A stretch of 64,000 bases of DNA from contig CAJJDO010000165.1 of assembly GCA_905183005.1 (NCBI GenBank), positions 142,008 through 206,007 on the forward strand, read 5' to 3'. This DNA comes from Paramecium pentaurelia (Eukaryota > Ciliophora > Oligohymenophorea > Peniculida > Parameciidae). The number at the start of each line of letters is the position of its first letter. Within the stretch, counting starts at the first letter, position 1. The notes beneath the pieces were generated by a model. It did not search any database. It worked only from the letters and a program-made list of their open reading frames with translations, and was not told where the DNA came from. Positions 1 through 13,300 of the stretch are shown here, piece by piece. The translations under genes were made by a program, and so were the position numbers.

Positions 1-1692
1 AATTATTTAGAATAATGAAGAAAATTTGTTTCTTTATCTTTTTCATTTATTCCAATTACTGGTTTAGGAGTATAATTAAATAAAATCAATTAATCTCGAT
101 CTAATAAAATCTATTTTAATTTTTCAACCTAATGAATTCTATTTAATATTGAAAATACATCTAATTCTTATCTAACACTATTTAATGATTTTTATAATAA
201 AAACAATTGACTATCTTATTTATAATTTGCTTTTTTACAACAAAAACTATAAAAAAAGTATTTTAAACTTAAATGAATTGATTTTTTTGTCATTATTGTC
301 TATTAAAATGTAGATAATAGAAAATGTTTTCTACTCTTAAATTTATATTTCTCCATAATCTTTTTATGTTCTTCAACTACTTTCATCACCCTTTCCTTAT
401 ATTATGGATCCTCTTCCATAGAATCTTATTTTTCTTCATTTTATTTAATTTCATCAAGTTTCCTTCTTTTTGTTTTAGTACCTCCCTCTTGTTAAGTTTA
501 GGCACTAATATGAAATTGATCTACAAGACCAGACCCTTTAGTTCCTTAATCAGAATCTGTATTATAATCATAATCATAAAGTCTATTAGAAATTTCCAAA
601 TAAACTAATTTTTATTTTATTATTACATTATGTTCTATTATAATATGTTATAAGTACTCCAACAATAGATATTACTGATTATGATAATCCACCTATTTTT
701 GATAATAAATCAGTTATAGTCTAATACTCTCGATTATAATTAGTAGAGAAATTACTACGCATAAATACAATACGTGTCCAAATACTATCATTCTTTCCTT
801 CATATAGTTATCTGTAAGAGTTTGTAGAAAATACACTCAAATTCTCTTCATCAAGTAATCCTCTAATATGATTTGGCAACACTACTCTATCTTTAGCTGT
901 CCTTGGAAATCCTTTGTAATATGCTTATCAAAATGGTAATCAATTCTCTGCAGATCTCCTGGATTTAATTGTAAACTCATTGAATTATCCAAATAATCTT
1001 CAGCAACAAATTCATTATTGAATGGATTTATAAACTAAATTCATTAATAATTTAACATACTGTATTCTTTGTGATAAATTATAATTGATATGATTCATTT
1101 TCCTCTAACTCTTTACATATTTTACCCCAACTACTCAATTCTTCACATTTTCCAACATCAATCATTAAATTCTTAAAAGATAAAGCTATAATTATCTATA
1201 AACTATCTACAATACTAAGTCCCTTCTAATTGAATGTAGAACTAAGAAGTAGGACACAACCACATCTCCATTTAGTTAGATTGAAGAAATTTTAATATCT
1301 TATCTGAGTTAATAAGACTTGTGAATTGTTCCAAAGTGCATTATTATAATTGAAGTCTTGAGTTATTCTTTTATGATCTTTGATTAATTGTTATATCAAA
1401 GGAAGGAGAATTGTAAAAGTCTTATTGATTGACTCTAATTGCAAAAATGAAATTTGTTTGATTGAGTTCTAATAGATCAGGATCATAGCTGAATTTAGTC
1501 TATCACTATAATTTTTTATTATACTTCTTATGTAATCTATATACCTCTTTGGATAGTGTACCCAATTATTTCATTAACACTATAAATAATGAGTAAGAGT
1601 ATAATGAATATAGATATTAATCCTCCAAAAGAACTTTTATATTTTGTATTTAAATCAAGATTTAGGTTAATTGGTTATCCAAAGATATCCAT
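1..1692 (-). CDS. Ciliate two-TM membrane protein, partial (runs off left edge)
   Basis: The chosen ATG opens MDIFGQPINLNLD, followed by a GG pair and a first membrane helix (about residues 28-46). A large non-membrane region contains MEMWLCPTSQFYIQLEG. A second hydrophobic stretch, IGGLSQSVISIVGVLITYY, lies near the C-terminus, followed by a charged tail ending in LILFNYTPKPVIG. Five micro-introns (22-26 nt, for example 1035-1060) are needed to hold one frame. Read through, each puts TGA or a frame change inside conserved text. The layout matches a multi-member ciliate family of unknown function that I know only as 'transmembrane protein'. The end of the gene lies outside the window. Confidence 0.72.
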
Positions 1693-1801
1693 CTTTCTGA
1701 TTACTACATTCATATATATTATTATTACTTTAAGTTATTTGTGCCATATATAGACTTTACAAAAATGTAAAATATTATTAATTATTTAACAAATATGGAT
1801 A

Positions 1802-4374
1802 TCAAAAATCATTTAAATGGCCATCAAAAACTATTTTCTCAAGTATTTGACGCTATTATTATTCATACTAAATATAATGTTATTTTAATGATGTTACTTT
1901 AATTTCATCATCAATCATTCTATATTATTAATCAGCTTATTTTATATCTACACTAGTAATTAGTTAATCTTAATTAGGTATATATCTATTTGGAATATCT
2001 TAATCTATTAATTTATCCTATTTTATATAAATAATTCATATCTACCCAATCAAAATTTTCAAACCACTGATGTCCTTTTAGATTTGCAAATGAATTGCCT
2101 AATCTTACTTCTGGAATTTTTGAAAGCAACCTAATTAAAAATTAAATGAATACTATTCTATTAACTTTTTGGCCTTTCTATCTTTAAAAAACTATGGATA
2201 TATAATATCATTCTTAATGATTTACTCATAAATTTCATATGGATCTTCAGCATCTTCTCCAAAAGGTACATATCCACAGAGAAATTCAAATAAACAAATT
2301 CCAATAGACCATAAATCAACTAAATTATTGTACCCCTTTCCACAAATAACTTCAGGTGCCATATCTTAAATAACTATTAAAATATTACAATAAGGAGTTC
2401 CAATTATTGTAAATGTTCTATTAAGATCATTTTTAGTAGAGAAGGGTTTTGCAATTCCAACATCAATTAATTTTAAGTATCCTCTAGAATCTACCATGAA
2501 ATTTTCTGGTTTAATATCACGATGTATAATTTTTTACTTGTAGAAATATTCAACAATTAATATCATTGATGCAATATACAATTAAGAATCATAACTAGAG
2601 AGTAATCCTATTAATTAATAGATATTTTACCAATATCACGAATTACATCATATAATTCTTTACCATTAACAAATTCTTATAGTAAGAATAAATCATAATC
2701 ATCTTAAAAAGTTCTATAAAATTTAATAATAAATGGTGATTGTAAAGATTCAAGTACTTATTTTTCTGTTTCAAAAAAACTAATTATACAAATACAATAC
2801 TTTTCCAATTAATATTATTTAATATCATATTTGTTATAGGTTTTTAAAGTAAATAGTTATTAATTAGATTTAGCTTTGACTAGATAGACAGGTCCAAATT
2901 AACCAAAAGCTAATTATTTAATGAAAATTAAATCTGATTTCTTAATGGATTCATAATTATTCTATTTAATTTGATATTTCATTTTCTTATCTTAAATCTT
3001 TTCATTCTTTTTAATTACTTCTTCTAAGAATCCTCCTATACAATCAATAAAATTATCATAACTCATCTCTGCCAATACTCCATCAGTTTCCATTACAATA
3101 TCATCATCAAATCTAAGTATATAATATAAATATACAATTTATTTTTATTCATTATTAGAAAATATTCTTCTCCCCATACCTATCCTTTTGTTGCAATTAC
3201 TATACCTGATTTATTCTTCTTCACACAACCTTCAACTACTACAATAATTTTCTATTAAACTGATGTTCCTTTCTTCATAATTATATCACCTGCTTTATAT
3301 AATATTAATTTAAGTTGATTAATAGACTTATCAATTTAAGTCTTTGTTAATTTTTACAATAATGCATTCTTTTCAAATGCCCATTTCAATAAATTTCTAA
3401 ATGTTACAATATGGATTTAATCTCCTAATAATTTAGTCAATGCATCTCTTCCTACAACTAAACAAGTTATGTCATCTTCTGCTTAAACAGACATTTATCT
3501 CATTGTATTATAGAATAATGATTATTCACCAAATGTATCACCCTTATGTAACTTCTTTATTTCTTTTCCATTCTTAGTTACCATTGCAGTACCCTTATAT
3601 ATTATATATATGTACATCTTTAATAATATAAAATGAAGATCCTGGATCTCCTTCTGTAACTAACATTTATTATCTATAAAACTTAAGTGTTTTTAAGATA
3701 GAGGCAATTGCATCCTTTTATTCATTTGTAAGATCATCTATAAAATTAATTTATCTTCATTTTTACAAAAAAATCTAACATTTTCTAAGAATTTCCTATT
3801 TTCTTCATATTCTTGTAATATTTTCTCTTCAACTGCTCTTCTGAAACTCACTCTATCTATTCCAAAAAGATAACAATTCTCATAGCATTTTACTGATGCA
3901 GATCTAGGAGAATCATATAATAAAGCTAATTCTCCAAAACCTTCACCAGCTCTAAGTTCTCTTTTTGGCTATTAATATATATAATCAAATAGACAATACA
4001 ATATCATCGACTGTCACTCCCAAACTTCCACGATGTACTATAAAAAAGCATTGAGCTTAATCACCTTGTCTAAAGAGATATGTTCCAGATTGTGCTTCAC
4101 AATAGAACATTTTATTGGCTACTTATGTTCTATTCACATATATAGACATAAATACAATTCATCTTCATTCAAATTATAAAATATGAAATGAAGTTTGAGA
4201 GATTGAATAATAAATGAAGTCTCATTAAGTCCTTGTTTAAACTCTACTATTTTCATATTCTCTGATAAATTCAAATTACATTATTTCTAGTCTTCAGAAT
4301 CCTTGATATATATAGAGATTATATACATTTGCTTATCTAATTTCTTCATCATTTATCTATTCATCAATATCCAT
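1802..4374 (-). CDS. Cyclic-nucleotide-dependent protein kinase, PKG-like, three cNBDs
   Basis: Three cyclic-nucleotide-binding domains precede an AGC-type kinase domain. The first has a full phosphate-binding cassette, FGELALLYDSPRSASV. The second has FGEQSLFYNTMRQMSV, which lacks the PRSA form but keeps an Arg. The third is more diverged. The kinase shows the VAIK-type Lys in LKTYNK, HRDIKPENF, MAPEVICGKGY and a C-tail FDWDKL...RYIPN. Two positions are odd: the Mg-binding DFG reads DVG (LIDVGIAKPF), and the first glycine of the P-loop is Ala (LAFGQFGPV). Several 25-31 nt introns are needed. A kinase with three or more N-terminal cNBDs is the known ciliate and apicomplexan PKG layout. It would act downstream of cGMP in ciliary motility or exocytosis. 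Confidence 0.85.
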
Positions 4375-4572
4375 TAAATTTAAAAAATAAATCAATCAAA
4401 ATACCTCAACTCAAGTTTAAAATTACTTAAAATTGATAAATATATATGTATAATTGATTCAAAAGTATCTCAATTTTAAATTTTAAGATCTCATTATAAG
4501 ATATATATGATAATTTATCAAATAATAATGATAATAATATTAGCATTTAAAAATAATATGTATTTTTATAAT

Positions 4573-4974
4573 TCATTTTTCTAAGAATTATTTTAATGCA
4601 TTTTCATTAAACAATTATTCTTCTTCTAATCTTATAGCTTCTTTATTATCATGAACTAATAATAAAGTAGGAATTGATTTGATCTAAATCCAATCAGAAA
4701 TTCTAGCAGGGTTATTTGGATCTTTCCATCAAATTATATGAGTATTTTATTACGTTTCCTTATCACCTGCCCAACACCAATATATTGTATATGCTTTCTA
4801 TAATAATTATGGAATTGCATAATTCTTGATAGTAGGTTCTGCTTCAACAGTATCTGAACACCATGATTAACCAGTTTCAGCTAGAATGTCTCCAACAAAT
4901 ATTAAGGCTGCCTTTCCTTCTTTATTGACTTTTTCAGAATAATTGGATGTTGTGACTTAAATAACTTAATCCAT
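4573..4974 (-). CDS. TXNDC17-like thioredoxin-fold protein with altered active site and in-frame TGA
   Basis: The protein starts MDQVIQVTTSNYSEK and carries FVGDILAETGQSWCSDTV, WKDPNNPARISDW and SIPTLLLV. These match the TXNDC17 (TRP14) family motifs SWCPDC and WKDPNN. The reading frame is 134 codons including the stop; family members are near 123 aa. Two defects stand out. The resolving Cys of WCxxC is replaced by Thr (WCSDT). An in-frame TGA sits directly before WKDPNN, and I could find no GT-AG intron that removes it while keeping frame. The gene may be non-functional or carry a sequencing error. It lies head to head with the coiled-coil gene starting at 5149. Confidence 0.68.
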
Positions 4975-5148
4975 TAAATATATGATTAGATAATAATCAA
5001 TAATCTCAGCTGAATATTTGGTGTTTGATACAATCGATCTCATAAAGAAAGGATAATATAAACAATGTGTTGCAAAAATTAATAGATTAGTATTTGATCC
5101 TCAATTTGTTAAAGGATAGCCACAATTCTTACAATTGTAAATCTAATT

Positions 5149-7608
5149 ATGTCGTCGACTCTTATATTGTTGTAATAAAATCCTTAAAAAGTAAAACCTA
5201 CTTATCATACTACTAGATACTTTCTAAAATATTCAGATAAATCACACAAAATTCAACCGTTACTTAATCGATCGATTGAATTAAGTTTCCATTATATTGA
5301 ATTATTGGAAACTTATCAAAAAGAGAATAGTAAATTTGATGGCTCTCCTCTAGCATCTCCATCTCCAACAATAAAAAAAAAATAACTTTTTAAAGAACTT
5401 TATACAGAATAATTAAGTCTAGCTCATAAGATGGAAATGTTTTTCTCTTCAGATATTGTTAATAACTATGTACAGAAATCAAATATTTGGTTCCAAGATC
5501 ATTGTCATAATTGTTATATTCAACTTATAGAAACACTTCTAAATGCATATAGATATCATAAATGTAATAGAACACATTATCCATCTCTCTTTCTACATCT
5601 CTTAACTCAATTAATGACTTATTGTAACAAATAGAATACAAATAATCGTAAGAATCATAAGTTTTCACTCTTAAAAGGAGAAGTTTATATTCTCTTAGGA
5701 AATGCGTACTTTGAATTAAGTATTCATTATTTATATATGTTTAAGATGATTATTCAAAAGCTGAATAGAATTACCTATCTTCATTAGATGAAGCTATTGT
5801 ATCTGTTAGAAGTCTTTTAGATGACATTGAGAAATTGAAAATTAATGTAGATTCAAAAATTGTTAAGATTCAAATATCAAAATTGATTAGTCAAATTATC
5901 ATAAGTTTAGATTTATAATCAATAATCAATTAATAGATTGAACATTACAATCGTTGTATTGAAATTAATCAAGTTTCACATCTATTTAATAAAATCCTAA
6001 TATATTTTAATACTTGCAAAGAACTATAATAACATTTAGATAATAAAACTAATGAAATCAAAGATAATTATAAAGATTATGTTTAAGAAAATACAGAAAT
6101 CTGTAAATTACTTTCCTTGATATTCTAAATTCCATTTAAATAATATCCTATAAATATTAATTCTACTTTTAATTTTGAATAACTAACTCAAACAGATTAA
6201 TATTAACATAAATTATTTGAGAAATATGAATATTCAAAAAATAATACAACATTTTTTATTAAGAATAAAGAATTACCACCTAAACCTAAAAATCAAACAT
6301 CATAATCAATTTTAGAAAATGCAGGTCTTACATAATAATATTTCATTAGAAATCAATCAATGAAGAATTTTAAATTAAAACATAATAATTCTTAGTAATC
6401 TATTGAATAATCATCTACTAATTATAATGATAGTCAAATATAAAATAAAAATGATTAAAGTAGTCTAAGTTAAATAGATACTTCCAATATCTCTAAAATT
6501 AAATTTGGATAAACTCCAAAGATGGCACATAGATAGAGTTTTTTAAGTGAATTAATTCATCTAAGAAATTAAGGTGTAAAAACTGATAAATCTGTTGTTT
6601 AAGAGACTGATGTTGAAAAAAATCATAGATAATAAAAAGAATTATTATAAAAAATTAATAATAAAAGTAAATTATTAATATTAAATAGATTTCTATTAAC
6701 CCTTAGATTAAGTTGTTCATACTTATATCAATGAAAATCTTACTAGTCATTAAAAATGTCAATCACTTGAAGAAGTAAAGTAAAATGCCAGAATTATCTG
6801 TTAAGCTGAGGCAGAAGTACATAAAGAAGTACCAATTACAAAGAGTTTATTATATGCTAGAAGAATGACATGTCCTTAAGGAGTCTTGGTTAAAGATTAA
6901 AATGCAGAAAATGAATTCAATAAGTTATTAGAGTTTAATGTTATAGAATATTTTGATTTTGTGTAAACCAATAAAGATTAAGCTGTTATTAGCTTAAAAG
7001 CATAATAAGAAAATTAATAAGTTAGAATAGCTTAATAAAATTTATTCTCGGAAAACTTCATTCCAAAAAAGAAGTTGAATTTTATTGAAAACGAAGAAAT
7101 AAAATAATTAGAATAAGCTCAAGTAATTGCATAATAAGCTGAGAATCTCTTAAAGAAAACATAAGATAAAAGAAAATCTACTTCAAAATAATCTAGACTT
7201 TCCATTTTGTCTTTAATGTCAGAGAAAACATTTAAAAAATAAGAATCTATATGTGTTCCTATTACTTAAGAGTAAGTGATGGAAAAAGCTCGAAATTCAA
7301 TTAAACATGTTATTTCTCTTAATGAAAAATAGAAAGAAGTATTCGAAGAGTAGGATCAATTTTTGAAAGAAGTATAATAATATGATTGATATGTTTAGGC
7401 AGAATTACCATATAAATTTAAAAGATCTATCTCTGGGAAACATAAATCTAAGTAAGAGTGTAAAAGTATCTTGATTAAATAAGAATTCGGATAACTCTGT
7501 TAATCGACAAAAAACATTAGGGAGAAAGATTTTAATATACTCAATAATAATAATAATAATAATGAATAAAAACTAAAAGGAATTATAAGTTTAGAGAAAA
7601 TAAAATGA
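5149..7608 (+). CDS. Coiled-coil protein, function unknown
   Basis: An ATG at 5149 (MSSTLILLQQNPQKVKPTY) opens a Gln/Lys/Glu-rich protein of roughly 790 aa. Three micro-introns join the frames: 26 nt near 5720, 22 nt near 6670 and 27 nt near 7372. An internal segment LLNAYRYHKCNRTHYPSLF and the C-terminal half, with heptad-like KQLEQAQVIAQQAENLLKK, look helical. The last exon holds a short poly-Asn run (AAT repeats) just before the TGA. I do not recognise a domain. The 174-nt gap to the TXNDC17-like start would have to serve as promoter for both genes. Confidence 0.6.
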
Positions 7609-7637
7609 ATAATAATATAGTTTTTATTAATATTGTT

Positions 7638-8518
7638 TCAAAATGGTTGACTTAACTATTTTAGTTATCTAGAAAATTGTGAAATGTCTTATTAAGTAAA
7701 GATTTTCACTAATTAATTGGATGAACAATTTTTGCATCCATCACATTTACAATGATCAGAACATTCAATACCCATTTAATAACATTCACAATACTTCTTT
7801 TTACAACCACTTTTTCTACAATTACATCCCTAAAATGATATAAATATAGAATACTTTAGCATGAGCAATTTTTTAATCTACTTCTTTAATTTTCTAATGA
7901 AATGCTTCTGGATTTCTTTCCATCATTTTTTTCATATTTAGATTTCTTTCTAATAAATTTGAACTGTTATTAAAACATCCACAACAATTACATTTTGATG
8001 AACATAATTTATTAGCTGCAAAACAATCACAATATAATTTAAGGCATTTACTCTTTTTACAATTACAAGGTTTAGTTTCTTCAATCCTATAATAAAATTT
8101 AATTAATAAAATAAATTTTATTAAGTTTATATTTTGTATATGATATTTGAATTTAAAATATAATTCTTTATATCGTATTGTTATTATAAGATATATATGT
8201 TACTTACTCTTATTTTTAATTGTTTGTATTGGTTTTAAATAAATTTTATGCCAAATTATTTAAATTTCCGATTGAATTCTGTGATTAGAACTTTAAAAAT
8301 GATTTTTGTTCTGAATTGCATAAGGAAATATTTTTTGTTTATGGAGTTCTATAATAATAAGTTATAAACATATACTAAAAGTTACTTTTGTTGAGTGTTT
8401 ATGGAAATGTTATCTCATTACTCTAGAATATTTTCTTAAATGGTGGAGTACATAAATTTAAGTTCTTATTTGTTTCTTAGGACTCAGTGAAGATAGTATC
8501 ACAGTTTCTATAAGACAT
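7638..8518 (-). CDS. CXC (CRC, tesmin/TSO1-like) domain DNA-binding protein
   Basis: Two cysteine-rich CXC halves are clear: KPCNCKKSKCLKLYCDCFAA...CSSKCNCCGC and LGCNCRKSGCKKKYCECYQ...CSDHCKCDGC. They are joined by the RNPEAF-type linker typical of CRC proteins such as LIN54 and TSO1. These bind DNA at CHR-like elements and regulate cell-cycle genes, and this is the expected role. The N-terminal exon (MSYRNCDTIFTESPQ) is low-complexity. Introns of 27 nt (near 8380) and 25 nt (near 7840) are ordinary, but the intron at 8087-8207 is 121 nt long and is listed separately. The C-terminus ends about 35 residues after the second half. Confidence 0.85.
8087..8207 (-). other. Unusually long intron (121 nt) in the CXC gene
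   Basis: The donor reads GTAAGT and the acceptor TTTTATTATAG. Splicing joins GA to G ATT GAA, exactly linking the N-terminal frame to the conserved CXC frame. All other introns placed in this window are about 17-33 nt. No shorter GT-AG pair restores the frame, because no other GT lies between donor and acceptor on this strand. Confidence 0.6.
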
Positions 8519-8584
8519 TGACAAACGTATTTAAATTTTTAAAATTAAAATCAAATATTAGCAGCATTTAATGTATAAATAACA

Positions 8585-10180
8585 TCAGTTAATATTGAGA
8601 TTCATTCCATTTAATATACGAATCCTTTCATAAAGTTAATTGTGTTTCATATTACCCAATTTAGCATATTCTCTTTATATATTTGTTATGGAATCAATTC
8701 GACCAAATTTAGACTCAAATTAATCTAATTTCTATATAATCTCATACTTTTTAGGTACTAATTAAGACAATAATTTCTCATCATTCATCTAATCAATATA
8801 AAAATAATACATACATCTTTTTATCTAAATTTTAATAAATTATAATTGAAATCAAATCCTTTATCATAAAATTATTTCCTATTTCCTTCTTACTTAATCT
8901 TTTCTGATAAAGTATCCTGAACTTTAATGCAAAAACAATACAATTATTTCACATAATCATATTCAATCACTAAATTACAAATTGATTTAGCCTCATTCAA
9001 CAATATTTCATAAGGTTAATTAAATTGCTTTTCAAATAAACTTTATATTTCATCAACATCATATAAATTATTAGTGAGAAACTGTTTTTCAATATAAAAT
9101 TATAGATCACTACATTCTTTGGATTATCTTACTATAAATTAAATTTATTCTTTAGTAATATTGTCTATTAATAAAGAGTGATTATTTAATATATAAAATA
9201 CTTAATATTAAAATGTTAATTGTTTAAACTTTTGACATTCTATATCTTCAAAGATTAATTTCTCTAAAGTTTATGGGATGTAAGGTTTCAATATTTTGAT
9301 TAAATATTTAGTCCCATTAAACATTTATCCCAATCCCTATAATAATTATATAATATTACTTCAATATTTAATGGTAGATTTATTAGATTGTATGTTAGAT
9401 TCATAAATCCAACAAATCTCTATTAATTATCTAATATGTCTTCTAATTTATTTTTTCCTTTTCTTATTTGATACGTTTAATCAAATGCCAATATTAATTT
9501 GTAAATGTAATACTTAAATTCAATTAATCTAATATTTTTATGCACTATACTTTTAGTCTTTCTAATTAATTTAATAAGAGTATATGGATATTTTTTGATT
9601 TTCATTAGAAACCTAAGTTTATTAATCTCTTTAATGAGAATTGATTGCAAATTATGATTTGGTTAACCTAGTTTTGATTAATTTATTAATTCTATCAGGG
9701 TTTTAATCTTTATAAACTAAAGATTATATAAATTATTATTAATTATCGAAACTATTTGGATAAGATATCCTTTTATTACTAAATGATTATGTCTTCTCAG
9801 TAGATTTTTGAATCTCTTTAATGGGTAATTTAATTATTTTTATTTTTGTTTGAGAAGATAACTAATTTAACAAACCTATAGAATTATCTTAATAATGAAT
9901 TTCTTTGTAGAATATTAATTTTCTTCTTTTATTTATGCGTTATTATCCAATAGAATTCTAATTATATTCTGTAATGTTGTTAAGAGCATTTATTTGGGAT
10001 TTAGAAGTTGCAGAATTGGAATACTTTATTATTTAATTTATCATCTTTTTATTTTCACTTTTTGATCTTATTATTCTTCTTGTTTAAGTTGGAATTTAGA
10101 ATTCTCTAGTCTTTTCAATAATGTCTTATCTATAATAAAACTTTTATCTATTCATAAATTAAATATTTATTTAAATTCAT
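8585..10180 (-). CDS. Coiled-coil protein, function unknown
   Basis: The likely start is MNLNKYLIYEQIK, joined by a very short (17-nt) intron to TLLKRLENSKFQLKQEEQ. Further micro-introns follow, for example about 35 nt near 10030. The protein is rich in Lys, Gln and Asn. It ends with a helical segment, LVPKKYEIIQKLDQFESKF, and ERIRILNGMNLNIN before TGA. No domain was recognised. The middle part was only read in patches, so internal exons are approximate. The gene ends 66 nt from the CXC gene start on the same strand. Confidence 0.5.
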
Positions 10181-10374
10181 GAGATGATGTCATCTGGTGT
10201 ATTATATTTTTATTCACATAAATAATATATATTTTTTAATTTAATCTCCTTATCTTAAGTTATTGTAATTTAACAATACCTTATATTAATAATCTCATTT
10301 ATCAAAGGACATTAAATAATTTATATATATAGAAATTAATAGTATTATAAAATATATAAAATGATAATAATAAT

Positions 10375-13300
10375 TCATATTATTAATTTAATCTATTTGA
10401 TGATATTTTTATTTATCATCACCTTCATAGGAATGAATCTTAATGAGTATCTTATTGAAAAGTAATTTCTTATTATTTGATGAATTAATAATCCATTAAT
10501 ACTAAATAATAAAATAGATATGAAGATTCCTAAACTAAACAATAAGATAACAATCATTTCAGTTTATGAAGTTAATTAATCTTTAGCTATTTAAATAAAA
10601 TAATCAGAGAATAATCTCAATTGAAAATTGGTAGCATCTAAACCCCAATATATATACATGAAGTATTCTCTTGAAAATAAAACATCCAAGAAATCTTTGA
10701 GAAACTCTTATTTTGTTTCATTATTATCATTCAATCCTAAATTTTAAGTTGCTAAGAATGTTTATTAATACAATTAGATCAATCCAACATTAAAGAACTT
10801 ACTTATCTCTTTGACTAAAAATCTCTATTTAAATAATTCAGTTTCTGTATCACAACCTACAAGTAAACAAATATCATTTAACAATAATGAAGCCTTATCA
10901 TTATCTGGTAGATCTTTAGTAATAATTGTAAATGGTTCTTATACCAAATTTAAATAAGATTGAATTATATCATTTTTATCTAATTCTAATAATTAAAGAA
11001 TCTTATTATCACCTCTAATGTTTCCATTAATATTGGGAGTATTTTCATTTACATCAATATAATAATTATAAAATGTTTTGAAATTGTAACAATCCCAATT
11101 ATTTATAAATTTAATAAATTACAATCTAATTTATATACCTGATAATGCTGTATTTACTATTGGATTTATTTAATTTGAATAACTGTTGTATTGTATTTAA
11201 AAGATAACAAAATATATGATTAATAAAACAAAAATAATTGTTTACATTATGTAATACATAGGTAGATTGAATTAATCATCTAATTTAATATTCTAAGCTC
11301 CTTAAGTTTATGTTTTTGAGACATCTTAACTCATTTCATAAAAACTCTAAAAAAATTTACTATTAAACCAAAATTCTTCATTTTTAACATTTTAAGCAAC
11401 AAATTCAAGTCTTTATAATTCATCTTCAATATCACGATTATCTAATCTTTAAAAAATTTATAGAATTTATTTAATCTTATAAATAATTTATGCAAGAGTC
11501 AACATTAAAATAACATAGAAAACTAAAATTCCAATATAAAAGATATAAAAAATGATCTAAACCTATTAATCAAAAGCATTATTATATTCTTAACTATTTT
11601 AAAGACATGCCTCAATAAATTCTTATGTTATATCACATACATCATTGAAATTTAAAAATAAGATAGATCTTGTATTTATTTGTTGAAAAGTATCTAAAGT
11701 ACCTTTTAAGTAAAGTGAAGGATCACCAGCAAAAGTCTTAATTGCTAAATAAAATAGTTAGTTCATTATTTCATAATAAGCTGCCTATGTTTATATAACT
11801 TAAGTTTATATTGTATAAACTTAATAATCAACAAATTTAAAATTAATTAATTTCTCATCCTAATAACTATTTAAAACAGTTTTATAATTTTCATATAAAT
11901 TTATTAGATTTTAACAATTTTCTTTGTAAATCCATAATGTAAATGAAATTTTATCACTTGTTGTAATTGATACTTATATATCTTAATCAATATTAATAGT
12001 TTGATTATAGGGAATAAAATTATTAAAGTCTCTGTAAAAAACTGTGTGTCTACTACCCTTTAATATTATACCATAATAATCTAAGAATTCTGTTCCATAA
12101 TATAATCTATTAAAACATATATCCTATTCATTTCTTTTTTACAATAGTAATATATAGATTACAACTAATCCAATTATAGAAATACACATATTTATTAAAG
12201 AAAGAAACATGAATTATTTAATTGCTGTTGGAAGTGTTTTCTAAGAAATATAAACTAATAGATCATCAGATGATTTAACAATAGTAGCAGTACTTTATCT
12301 AGAATGTAATGATCTAACAACATTGTCATTCTATTTTGATTTACTTTTGCTTTTTCTAATAATAATAAATTTATTTTTACTTTTTTATAAATTCTTTTTT
12401 ATTTTCCTCTTAATATTCATGAATCTATTACTTTTATTCACTATCAAATTAAGTTAAATCTATCAGAAGTCTATAATAAATGTAATACTCCAAACCATCT
12501 TCAGTATGATATTATATGGTTTACAAAGAAATCTCATAATCTACTTAAGATATTTTATCTACTGATATTGAATTTACTGAGGTTATACTAAATTATTCTA
12601 GTTTTTCTAATTATTTAAAAGAATCTAAATCTTTACAGATATTACATGATTTATTATTATTATAAAATCTTGTAAAACGACTCATAATTTAAATTATTTA
12701 ATTTTAAAAATAGAGAGGTTTAGCATTATTAGGTGAACTATGAAAATAAATTAAATTCTCTCTTAATTACGGTATCATTTAAAATAGATTAATTTAATTT
12801 AATTATAATTAATACTAATTTATAAGTTATTTGAATTATTTATCTGAACACATCAAATTAAAGTTATAATCCAAAAGAATTATAGCATTATTTTTTTAAT
12901 TAATTTTGTACAAATATGCTATTAATTGATATTTATTCAAATTCTATTTAGGAAAATATGGAAAGAGAATCATTTTAACAGGAATTATAGTATTTGCATC
13001 TGGACTAATCATGCTTTCAATTTAAGTTCCAATAATTCTTGATTTTCCTTTTTGTAAATATTAATCTACCAATTTGATATGAGATGCTCTAAAAGAAGGA
13101 TGTAATATTTGAGAAACAGAATTTAGATTAAAATGTTCATCTAATTCTAAAAATTGTAATTATTTTAATGTTATTTTTGAAGTAATTTCACCAGATTCTT
13201 TCTCATTCAATGATGCAACCAAACTAATTGCAAAATTTGAAGTAAAAGCTATATTAGTAAATTCATCTTCTCTATATATTTCATTTTAAATTATTTCATC

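Noticed and set aside
324..608. Plus-strand open frame of 94 aa
   Set aside because: Antisense to the C-terminal coding part of the minus-strand membrane protein; its Phe-rich make-up is the complement of Lys/Glu codons.
1060..1560. Alternative minus-strand frame (KWRCGCVLLLSSTFNQKG...)
   Set aside because: Looks protein-like but breaks the family pattern; two 25-nt introns restore the expected membrane-protein frame.
4700..4730. Selenocysteine at the in-frame TGA of the TXNDC17-like gene
   Set aside because: The position precedes WKDPNN, not the redox site, and no SECIS-like hairpin was noticed.
8230..8590. Plus-strand frame reading like a helical protein (SELHKEIFFVYG...)
   Set aside because: No start codon, and the opposite strand encodes the N-terminus of the CXC gene with matching splice sites.
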